Assembly (NCBI RefSeq): GCF_001418255.1
Contig: NZ_LIPV01000008.1
Location: forward strand, 62,001 to 126,000
Source: Thiomonas bhubaneswarensis
GTDB lineage: Bacteria; Pseudomonadota; Gammaproteobacteria; Burkholderiales; Burkholderiaceae_C
Reading direction: 5' to 3'
DNA: 64,000 bases
Of this stretch, positions 34,725 through 42,024 are shown piece after piece (position 1 is the first letter of the stretch; each line of letters begins with the position of its first letter). The notes below the pieces were generated by a model that searched no databases, was not told the origin of the DNA, and saw only the letters and a list, made by a program, of their open reading frames with translations. The position numbers and the translations under genes are program-made.

Positions 34725-35762
34725 ATGAAAAATAAAAAGCGGCCCTTGATCGTTCTGTTCCTGCTGCTCGTACTCGGGCTTGCAGGTGCTGCTTATTGGT
34801 GGAGCCACCGTGCGCCACCGACAACCCATGAGCTGACGCTGTACGGCAACATCGACATCCGACAGGTGCAGCTTGCTTTCAACGATGCCGGACGCGTGGT
34901 CGAGCTGGCCGTGCAGGAAGGCGATGCGGTGCGCAAGGGGCAAGTGGTGGCGCGCATCGACGCCGTGCGCTATCAAGACACCGTGGACCGCGCGCAGGCG
35001 GCCCTGCTGGCGCAGCAAAGCGAGCTTGCCAAGCTGCGCGCCGGCAGTCGCCCGCAAGAAATTGCCCAGGCGCGCGCGGCAGTGTCCGCGGCTTTGGCAG
35101 CGCAAGCCAATGCCGAGGCCACCTATGCAAGACAGAAAACCCTGGTGGATTCGGGTTTCCTGCCCAAACAGAGCCTGGACAACATCACCCAACAACGCAA
35201 GACCGCGGCAGCAGACGTGCAGCGCGCCCAGCAAGCTCTGAGTCTGGCCCTGCAGGGGCCGCGCAAGGAAGACATCGAAGCGGCGCAGGCTCTGGTGCAA
35301 GCCGACAAATCCGCACTGGCGCTGGCGCAGCGGCAGCTTGCCGATACCGTGCTGCGCGCGCCGGATGACGGCGTGGTGGAAAACCGCATTCTGGAGGTTG
35401 GTGACATGGCTGCGCCGCAAACGCCGGTCATCACCATCGCCCTCAACAACCCGGTATGGGTGCGTGCGTATGTGCCCGAAACCGAGCTCGGAAAGCTGGC
35501 ACCAGGCATGCACGCCAGCATCGAGAGCGACAGCTTTCCAGGGCAATCGTTTGAAGGTTGGATTGGCAGCATCTCGCCTACTGCGGAGTTCACCCCCAAA
35601 TCGGTCGAAACCACCGAGCTGCGTGCGCAACTGGTGTATCGCGTGCGGGTGTATGCCTGCAATCCCACGCAAAAATTGCGGCTGGGCATGCCGGTCACCG
35701 TGCGTGTACCGCTGTTGAACAACCCGCCGCAAGCGACCTCAGAGCATGTCTGCCAGCACTGA
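34725..35762 (+). CDS. HlyD-family periplasmic adaptor (YbhG-like)
   Basis: A 345-residue membrane-fusion protein. A single N-terminal membrane anchor (about 8-26) is followed by a lipoyl half-motif (GNIDIRQVQLAFNDAGRVVEL), a long coiled-coil hairpin (ALLAQQSELAKLRAGSRPQEIAQARAAV; LVQADKSALALAQRQL) and the second lipoyl/beta-barrel part (TVLRAPDDGVVENRILEVGDMA). It links the inner-membrane ABC exporter encoded downstream to an outer-membrane channel, probably the divergent TolC. It overlaps the ATPase gene by 17 bases. ATG 34725 gives the basic MKNKKRP start before the anchor. Confidence 0.9.
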   Translation: MKNKKRPLIVLFLLLVLGLAGAAYWWSHRAPPTTHELTLYGNIDIRQVQLAFNDAGRVVELAVQEGDAVRKGQVVARIDAVRYQDTVDRAQAALLAQQSELAKLRAGSRPQEIAQARAAVSAALAAQANAEATYARQKTLVDSGFLPKQSLDNITQQRKTAAADVQRAQQALSLALQGPRKEDIEAAQALVQADKSALALAQRQLADTVLRAPDDGVVENRILEVGDMAAPQTPVITIALNNPVWVRAYVPETELGKLAPGMHASIESDSFPGQSFEGWIGSISPTAEFTPKSVETTELRAQLVYRVRVYACNPTQKLRLGMPVTVRVPLLNNPPQATSEHVCQH

Positions 35763-37554
35763 GCAAGCCGTCGGCGCGGCGCGGGGGGCTCAACTTCCGG
35801 CAGCGGCCCTGGAGCTTGTGGCGGTGCACAAGCAGTTCAAGCAGGGCAAAAGGATGGTTGATGCCCTCAAGGGCCTCGACGCGCGCTTTCTGCCGGGCCG
35901 CATCTCTGGTCTACTCGGGCCCGACGGTGCCGGAAAAACCACCCTGATCCGCCTGGCTGCGGCGCTGCTCGAACCCAGCGCCGGGCAGGTTCTGGTGCTG
36001 GGTCTGGACACGCGGCTGCACGCCACTGCCATCCAGCAGCGCATCGGTTACATGCCCCAGCGCTTTGGTCTGTATGAAGACCTCACGGTGCAGGAAAACC
36101 TGGAGCTTTACGCCGATCTGCAGGGGCTTACCGTCGCAGCGCGGCAGCAGCGTTTTGCAGAGTTGCTCAAGCTCACAGCGCTCGGGCCGTTTTCCGCCCG
36201 GCGCGCTGGTGCGTTGTCGGGCGGCATGAAGCAAAAGCTCGGGCTGGCCTGTACTTTGCTGCGCGCGCCCAGTCTGCTGCTGCTCGACGAACCCACCGTG
36301 GGCGTGGACCCGATTTCGCGCCGCGAGCTCTGGAGCATCATCAAGCTCATGCGCGAGCAGGGTGTTGCCGTGGTGGTCAGCACAGCCTATCTCGACGAGG
36401 CCGAGCAATGCGATGACATCGTGTTGTTGCACGAAGGCAAGGTGTTGGCGCATCAGCCGCCGAAGGCATTCCGCGCGCCTCTCGAGGGCCGCGTATTTCT
36501 GGTGAGGCATCCGCAACAACATCGCCGAGCCTTGCAGGAATCGTTGCATATCCGAGAGGGTGTGGTGGACGCCCTGGTGCAGGCCGAAGGGGTGCGGGTC
36601 GTCCTGCAAAGCACGGACGCGCCAGCGCAGGAGGGCGAACAATGGTTGGCGGTGGAGCCGCGTTTTGAGGACGCCTTCGTCAGCTTGCTGCAAAGTCGGC
36701 AACTCGCCCATGCCACGACCGCACCGCAGCCATCAGCGCCCATGGCCGCCGAGCACGCTGCACCCGTTCAGGCCGCGGCGGCAACCAACCCGCTCACGGT
36801 CATTGAAGTCAAGGAATTGCGACGTTTTTTCGGTTCTTTCCAGGCGGTTAAAGGGATCAGTTTCAGCGTCAACAAGGGCGAGATCTTTGGCCTGCTCGGT
36901 GCCAACGGCGCGGGTAAGAGCACCACGTTTCGCATGCTGTGTGGCCTGCTTCCCGCTTCGTCCGGGACGCTGCGGGTCGCAGGCGCGGACTTGCGTACAG
37001 CAGGTGCGAGCGCACGGGCGCGTATTGGCTATGTGGCGCAGAAATTCGCGCTCTACGGCAATCTCAGCGCGCGACAGAATCTGGATTTTTTCGCCTCCGC
37101 CTATGGTCTGAGGGGCGCCAGGCGAAGGCAGCGTCTCGAATGGGCCTTTGCCGAATTCGATCTTGCCGAATATGCCGACTCCGGCGTCATGGAGTTGCCG
37201 CTGGGCTACAAGCAGAGGCTGGCGCTGGCCTGTGCGCTGATGCACGAGCCCTCGATTCTGTTTCTCGACGAGCCGACGTCGGGGGTCGATCCGCTGGCAA
37301 GGCGCGAGTTCTGGCAGCGCATCAACCATCTGGCCGAGTCCGGGGTGACTGTCATGGTCACCACCCACTTCATGGACGAGGCCGAGTATTGCGATCATCT
37401 GGTGCTGATGTCGCTGGGCGAAATCCTGGCTTTCGGCACGCCCAGCGAGATTCGCGGGCGCGTGCGCAGCGACACGCTGCCCGATCCGACCATGGAAGAC
37501 GCCTTCATCGCATTGATTCAGTCGCACGAGGCGCAAATTCGGCGTGCGGCATGA
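35746..37554 (+). CDS. ybhF: Fused dual-ATPase ABC exporter subunit (YbhF-like)
   Basis: A 602-residue protein with two ABC ATPase domains in tandem. Domain 1 has Walker A GPDGAGKTT near 62-70, signature LSGGMKQKLG and LLLLDEPTVGVDP. Domain 2, from about 350 after a Pro/Ala-rich linker, has Walker A GANGAGKST and LFLDEPTSGVDP; its signature reads LPLGYKQRLALA, so the LSGG core is degenerate. This is the YbhF arrangement, energising the YbhS/YbhR permeases. It overlaps the HlyD gene and ends 10 bases before the first permease gene. Confidence 0.92.
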   Translation: MSASTEQAVGAARGAQLPAAALELVAVHKQFKQGKRMVDALKGLDARFLPGRISGLLGPDGAGKTTLIRLAAALLEPSAGQVLVLGLDTRLHATAIQQRIGYMPQRFGLYEDLTVQENLELYADLQGLTVAARQQRFAELLKLTALGPFSARRAGALSGGMKQKLGLACTLLRAPSLLLLDEPTVGVDPISRRELWSIIKLMREQGVAVVVSTAYLDEAEQCDDIVLLHEGKVLAHQPPKAFRAPLEGRVFLVRHPQQHRRALQESLHIREGVVDALVQAEGVRVVLQSTDAPAQEGEQWLAVEPRFEDAFVSLLQSRQLAHATTAPQPSAPMAAEHAAPVQAAAATNPLTVIEVKELRRFFGSFQAVKGISFSVNKGEIFGLLGANGAGKSTTFRMLCGLLPASSGTLRVAGADLRTAGASARARIGYVAQKFALYGNLSARQNLDFFASAYGLRGARRRQRLEWAFAEFDLAEYADSGVMELPLGYKQRLALACALMHEPSILFLDEPTSGVDPLARREFWQRINHLAESGVTVMVTTHFMDEAEYCDHLVLMSLGEILAFGTPSEIRGRVRSDTLPDPTMEDAFIALIQSHEAQIRRAA

Positions 37555-37564
37555 GAGTGGCCCG

Positions 37565-38680
37565 ATGAACCCACAACGTCTGCGCGGTCTGGTGCGCAAA
37601 GAGTTTTTGCAAATCGTTCGCGATCCCTCTGCGATCGCGATTGCGTTTGTGTTACCTGTGATCTTGCTGCTGCTCTTCGGCTACGGCGTGTCGCTCAACG
37701 CCCACGGCGTGCCGCTGGCGGTGGTGGTCGATCAGCCCAGCGCCCAGACCAGCAGTTTTGTCGGCGGTCTTGAGCAATCGCCTTTTTTCGCGCCGAAAGC
37801 CTATCCCGACATCGCCGAGGCGCGTCGTGCGCTGATGGAGCGGCAGGTGGATGGCATTGTCTGGCTGCGCGGCGATTTCACCCGGTTGGCACTCAGTGGC
37901 CGCGAGGCGCCGGTTGCAGTCTGGGTGAACGGCGTGGATGCGAACAATGCCCGCATCACTGAGGGCTATCTGCAGGGTATGTGGCAAAACTGGCTGCAAC
38001 TTGAGGCCGAGCGTGAGGGCAGGCCCTTGCTCATGCCGGTGAATGTGCAGGCTCGCATCTGGTTCAACCCTGCGGTGCGCAGCCGCGACTTTCTGGTGCC
38101 AGGGCTGATCGCGGTCATCATGACCCTGATCGGCGCCTTGCTCACCGCACTGGTGATCGCGCGCGAACGCGAACGCGGCACCATGGAGGCGCTCATGGCC
38201 AGTCCTGTCACCATGGCGGAAATCCTGCTGGGCAAACTGATCCCGTATTTCGTGCTGGGCATGGGAGGTATGGCGCTGTCGGTTGCCATGGCCGTGTGGC
38301 TGTTCGCCGTGCCGCTGGTGGGCAGCCTGTGGCTGCTGGTGCTGTGTTCGGCACTCTTTCTGCTGGTGGCGCTGGCCATGGGCCTGCTGATCTCAACCCT
38401 GGCGAGCAGTCAGTTCGTCGCTGCGCTGGTGGCGGTGATCGTCACCTTTCTGCCTGCATTCATCCTCTCGGGGTTCATTTTCGACATCGAGTCCATGCCT
38501 GCCGTGGTGCAGTTTCTCACTCATCTGGTGGCTGCGCGCTATTTCGTCGCCATTTTGCAGACCGTCTTTCTTGCGGGAGATGTCTGGCCGGTGATTCTGA
38601 GCAACAGCGCCGCCTTGATGGTGATGTGGGTGATTTTCATGGGCATCGCCTGGCGCAAATCGCACAAGCGACTGGACTGA
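37565..38680 (+). CDS. ybhS: ABC-2 type exporter permease (YbhS-like)
   Basis: A 371-residue ABC-2 permease. One N-terminal helix (about 23-43) is followed by a large periplasmic domain and five C-terminal helices beginning around SRDFLVPGLIAVIMTLIGALLTALVIA and ERERGTMEALMASPV, the family's coupling motif. The N-terminus RKEFLQIVRDPSAIA is also typical. It pairs with the YbhR-like protein encoded 3 bases downstream. Probable role: export of a hydrophobic compound or drug; the substrate cannot be told from sequence. Confidence 0.9.
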   Translation: MNPQRLRGLVRKEFLQIVRDPSAIAIAFVLPVILLLLFGYGVSLNAHGVPLAVVVDQPSAQTSSFVGGLEQSPFFAPKAYPDIAEARRALMERQVDGIVWLRGDFTRLALSGREAPVAVWVNGVDANNARITEGYLQGMWQNWLQLEAEREGRPLLMPVNVQARIWFNPAVRSRDFLVPGLIAVIMTLIGALLTALVIARERERGTMEALMASPVTMAEILLGKLIPYFVLGMGGMALSVAMAVWLFAVPLVGSLWLLVLCSALFLLVALAMGLLISTLASSQFVAALVAVIVTFLPAFILSGFIFDIESMPAVVQFLTHLVAARYFVAILQTVFLAGDVWPVILSNSAALMVMWVIFMGIAWRKSHKRLD

Positions 38681-38683
38681 ACC

Positions 38684-39793
38684 ATGTGGGCCCGCGTCTT
38701 TGCACTCGTCATCAAGGAATTGCTCATGCTGCTGCGTGACACCGCCAGCCGCACGGTGCTGATCGGCCCACCGCTCATTCAGTTGTTGGTGTTTGGCTAT
38801 GCCGCCAGCTTTGACCTCAACCACATCCCTTATGCGGTCTACAACGAAGATTCGGGCTATGCCTCACGCGAACTGCTGGCGCATTTTTCCGGCACGACCA
38901 CGTTTGCGCAGGTTGCGACCATCACGCATGACGCGCAGATCGCTCCATCGATCAATGACAAGGATGCTCTTCTGGTGCTGCACATCGGCCCGCATTTCAC
39001 CCGCGATCTGTTGCGTCATCAACCCGCCACGGTGCAGATTTTGGTCGATGGCCGCGACTCGAACACGGCATCGCTGGCCCTGAATGATGCCAATGGCGTG
39101 TTGCTGCAGTTCAACCAGCAATGGGCGGCGCAGCATGGCTGGCAGGGGCCGCCCGCGCGAATGGACGTTCGCTCCTGGTTCAACCCCAATCTGCTGTCGC
39201 GCTGGTTCATCGTGCCAGGCATCGTCGCTCTGCTCACCTTGGTCGTGACCTTGCTGGTGACGGGCTTGTCGGTTGCCCGCGAGCGTGAAATGGGTACCTT
39301 CGATCAGTTACTGGTCACGCCGTTGCGGCCGGTGGAAATCCTGCTTGGCAAGGCCTTGCCGGGCTTTCTCATCGGGGGGCTCGAAGCGGCTTTCATCGCC
39401 GTCGTCGCCGTGATCTGGTTCAAGGTGCCTTTCGTCGGCAGCGTGCTTGCGCTGGCGATCGGTCTGCTGTTTTTTCTGCTCGCGGCCACCGGTATCGGGC
39501 TGATGATCTCCTCCATCGCCGTCACCCAGCAGCAAGGCCTGCTCGGGGTGTTCATGTTTTTGGTGCCGTCCATCATCCTTTCGGGTTTTGCCACCCCGAT
39601 TGCCAACATGCCCGAGGCGGTGCAGTTGCTCACCTACATCAACCCCATGCGGTATTTCCTCATCATCACCCGCGGTGTCTATCTGGAAGGGTACGGGGTC
39701 AGCGATCTGATTCCGCAATACTGGCCGCTGGCGCTCATTGGCGTGGCCAGTATGGCGCTCGCCGCATGGCTGTTTCGGCATCGCACGCAGTGA
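38684..39793 (+). CDS. ybhR: ABC-2 type exporter permease (YbhR-like)
   Basis: A 369-residue second ABC-2 permease with the same layout: RVFALVIKELLMLLRDTASRT at the N-terminus, a periplasmic domain, and GLSVAREREMGTFDQLLVTPLRP before the C-terminal helices. It is last in the HlyD-YbhF-YbhS-YbhR operon and is followed by a bidirectional terminator at 39866-39894. The heterodimeric permease with one fused dual ATPase agrees with the YbhFSR architecture. Confidence 0.9.
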   Translation: MWARVFALVIKELLMLLRDTASRTVLIGPPLIQLLVFGYAASFDLNHIPYAVYNEDSGYASRELLAHFSGTTTFAQVATITHDAQIAPSINDKDALLVLHIGPHFTRDLLRHQPATVQILVDGRDSNTASLALNDANGVLLQFNQQWAAQHGWQGPPARMDVRSWFNPNLLSRWFIVPGIVALLTLVVTLLVTGLSVAREREMGTFDQLLVTPLRPVEILLGKALPGFLIGGLEAAFIAVVAVIWFKVPFVGSVLALAIGLLFFLLAATGIGLMISSIAVTQQQGLLGVFMFLVPSIILSGFATPIANMPEAVQLLTYINPMRYFLIITRGVYLEGYGVSDLIPQYWPLALIGVASMALAAWLFRHRTQ

Positions 39794-39865
39794 CCGGGGC
39801 GCTGAGCGTGCTCATCAATTACCCAACGCCGGGCGATTTTCGACCCTCGGCAGGGTGGCGGAAAA

Positions 39866-39894
39866 ACAAAACGCCCGCAATTGCGGGCGTTTTG
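39866..39894. terminator. Bidirectional terminator
   Basis: ACGCCCGCAATTGCGGGCGT (39871-39890) is a perfect palindrome, with an A-run on the left and TTTTG on the right. It sits between the convergent ybhR-like and parvulin genes and would serve both strands. Confidence 0.92.
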
Positions 39895-39925
39895 TCCAGA
39901 CGAGGAATTTCCTGTGCGGATCGAC

Positions 39926-40714
39926 TTACTCGGTGATCTTGGCCTTGGCGCGCAGCTCGTCCTGGTACTTCGTGATCTCCTCGCGCTGCAGTTCGGCCTG
40001 AATCTGCGGCTTGAGTTGTTCCAGCGTGGGCGGTTTGGCCGGGCGGGTGGCGTCGAGTTTGATGATGTGCCAGCCGAACTGGCTTTGAACCGGAGTCTGG
40101 GTGTATTGGCCGGGTTTGAGGGCCTCCAGAGCCTTGGCGAACGGGGGTACGTAGTTGCTGGGTGTTGACCAGCCCAGATCGCCGCCGTTAGCGGCACTGC
40201 CGGTGTCCTTGGAGTATTTCTTCGCCAGTTCAGAGAACTTGGCACCCTTTTTCAGCTGGGCGATGATGTCCTGGGCCTCTTTCTCGCTAGGCACGAGGAT
40301 GTGCTGAGCCTTGTATTCGGTGTTGCCGAACTTCTTGGCGAACTCGTCGTACTTGGCCTTGATCTGGGCATCGGTGACGGGGTGCTTTTGCAGATAGGCG
40401 TTGAACAGGGCGCGAATCAGGATGTTCTGACGGGAGATGCGGATTTCATCCTGCACCGTCTGGTCTTTGTCCAGGCCGAGTTTGTCGGCTTCCTGAACCA
40501 TGACCTCACGGTTGATCAGCTCGTTCTTGACCATGTCCTTGAGCTGGGGCGTGACCGGCTGGCCCTGCTGCTTGGCCATGCTGTTGGCAACGGAGTCGGC
40601 CAGGGACTGCGGAATGGGCTTGCCATTGACGGTGGCGATGTTCTGCGCCCAGACGGGGGCGGCCAGCGCGCAGCTCATCGCCGTGGCGGTCAAAATGCGG
40701 GAGAGTTTGAACAT
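39926..40714 (-). CDS. Periplasmic parvulin-type peptidyl-prolyl isomerase
   Basis: A 262-residue exported foldase (PrsA/PpiD-like). Residues 1-23 are a signal peptide (cleavage after VWAQ). A SurA-N-like helical part precedes the parvulin domain (about 135-235): KAQHILVPSEKEAQDIIAQL, SKDTGSAANGGDLGWSTPSNYVPPF and QSQFGWHIIKLD. It probably catalyses prolyl isomerisation or chaperoning of outer-membrane proteins. ATG 40714 begins the signal peptide, with GGAT upstream. It is the last of a minus-strand group with bolA and yciB; the terminator at 39866-39894 lies just downstream. Confidence 0.92.
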   Translation of the reverse strand: MFKLSRILTATAMSCALAAPVWAQNIATVNGKPIPQSLADSVANSMAKQQGQPVTPQLKDMVKNELINREVMVQEADKLGLDKDQTVQDEIRISRQNILIRALFNAYLQKHPVTDAQIKAKYDEFAKKFGNTEYKAQHILVPSEKEAQDIIAQLKKGAKFSELAKKYSKDTGSAANGGDLGWSTPSNYVPPFAKALEALKPGQYTQTPVQSQFGWHIIKLDATRPAKPPTLEQLKPQIQAELQREEITKYQDELRAKAKITE

Positions 40715-40758
40715 GAAGTCATCCGGAAGGGGAGGGAACACATGACCAGGACGAGCCA

Positions 40759-41061
40759 TCAGGCCGTCTCTGGTTTGTCAGATGAGCCTGCCTGAAGTGC
40801 TTCTCCAGGCGCCTGACAATCGAGCACCAGGGCGTGAATCTCATGGTGCATCATCGAAGCGAGGGCATCATACACGAGGCGATGTCGGGCCAGACGCGAG
40901 GCGCCGGCAAATCGCGCGCTGACGATCCGCACCCGGAAATGACTGCCTTCGGCATCGAACCCGCCATGCCCGGCATGGGCCGCGGAGTCGTCGGTCACGT
41001 TCAGAAATTCGGGGTTCAGCGCCTGTTGCAACAGGGCCTCGATGCGCGCTCGACGGGTCAT
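40759..41061 (-). CDS. bolA: BolA family protein
   Basis: A 100-residue BolA-fold protein, part of the glutaredoxin-linked Fe-S/stress network in the cytosol. The conserved stretch is DDSAAHAGHGGFDAEGSHFRVRIVSARFAG, containing the HAGH motif, then RHRLVYDAL and IHALVLDCQAPGE. The ATG at 41061 lies 10 bases after the yciB stop. Order yciB-bolA-parvulin is common in betaproteobacteria. Confidence 0.93.
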   Translation of the reverse strand: MTRRARIEALLQQALNPEFLNVTDDSAAHAGHGGFDAEGSHFRVRIVSARFAGASRLARHRLVYDALASMMHHEIHALVLDCQAPGEALQAGSSDKPETA

Positions 41062-41071
41062 GCGAAAAGCA

Positions 41072-41611
41072 TCAGGCGTTTTCGTCCAGCTTCATGTGCT
41101 TGGCAAGCAGCAGCGACTGCCCGAGGACGAACACCAGCGTCAGCCCTAGACTGCCGAACAGCTTGAAGTCCACCCATAGGTTGGTGGAGAAGTTGTAGGC
41201 GATCACGATGTTGAGCACTCCCATGAGCGCGAAGAAGGCGACCCACGACCAGTTGACACGGTTCCAGATCGGGTCGGGCAACTGCATCTGCTTGCCCATG
41301 AGGCTGCGCATCAGGTTCTTGCCCTGCAGCAGTTGCGCGCCTGCCAGGATGACGGCAAACAGCCAGTACAGCACCGTGGGTTTCCACTTGATGAAGGTGT
41401 CGTTGTGGAACAGCAGGGTGGCCCCGCCGAAGATCACCACCACCCCCAGGCTGAGCCACAGCATGGGCTCCACCTTGCGGTGCTTGAACCACACCCAGCC
41501 GATCTGCGCGAAGGTCGCCGCGATCGTCACCGCGGTGGCGGCGTAAATGCCCGCCACCTTGAACACGATGAAAAACAGGATGATGGGGAAAAAATCGAAA
41601 AGGATCTTCAA
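41072..41611 (-). CDS. yciB: Intracellular septation protein YciB (IspZ)
   Basis: A 179-residue inner-membrane protein with five hydrophobic segments, involved in cell envelope and septum synthesis. The N-terminus [18 protein letters not shown] and the internal [18 protein letters not shown] and [15 protein letters not shown] are the family's conserved blocks. The start is TTG at 41611, which gives the standard N-terminus; no ATG fits and no good ribosome site is seen. First of the yciB-bolA-parvulin group. Confidence 0.93.
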   Translation of the reverse strand: MKILFDFFPIILFFIVFKVAGIYAATAVTIAATFAQIGWVWFKHRKVEPMLWLSLGVVVIFGGATLLFHNDTFIKWKPTVLYWLFAVILAGAQLLQGKNLMRSLMGKQMQLPDPIWNRVNWSWVAFFALMGVLNIVIAYNFSTNLWVDFKLFGSLGLTLVFVLGQSLLLAKHMKLDENA

Positions 41612-41708
41612 GGCGTCAATGAGGCGGGGCGTGGTGCGTGACCCGCAACGATGAGAAAGTCGGCAAGACGATACTCGAATTGTCCCATGTTTGAAGTTGC
41701 TGGGATTT

Positions 41709-42023
41709 TCACGGAGCCGGGTATTTCAGGGCATTTTTGCCGATCTTGCGCTCCACCGCGCGATCGATGTCGATCCCGGTGTGGTCGGCAATCTGCACGA
41801 GATAGATCAGCACGTCGGCGATTTCGTCGGCGATCCGGCCTTGCAGATCGGAGTCTTGGCCGGCCTGCTGCGACTGCTCGGGTGTCATCCACTGGAAGTG
41901 TTCCACCAGTTCGGCGGCCTCGACGATCATGGCCATCGCGAGATTTTTGGGCGTCTGATAGGGCGTCCAGTCGCGATCGGCGGCGAACTGGCGCAGGCGG
42001 GCTTGCAGGGCGGAAATGTCCAT
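41709..42023 (-). CDS. MazG-like nucleotide pyrophosphohydrolase
   Basis: A 104-residue all-alpha NTP pyrophosphatase. Metal-binding residues form the two motifs [11 protein letters not shown] (Glu35, Glu38) and [15 protein letters not shown] (Glu67, Asp70). Members of this short family (RS21-C6/dCTPase-like) remove non-canonical or excess dNTPs. The ATG follows the glnD stop after a single base, so the two are translationally linked. Confidence 0.87.
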   Translation of the reverse strand: MDISALQARLRQFAADRDWTPYQTPKNLAMAMIVEAAELVEHFQWMTPEQSQQAGQDSDLQGRIADEIADVLIYLVQIADHTGIDIDRAVERKIGKNALKYPAP

Positions 42024-42024
42024 G

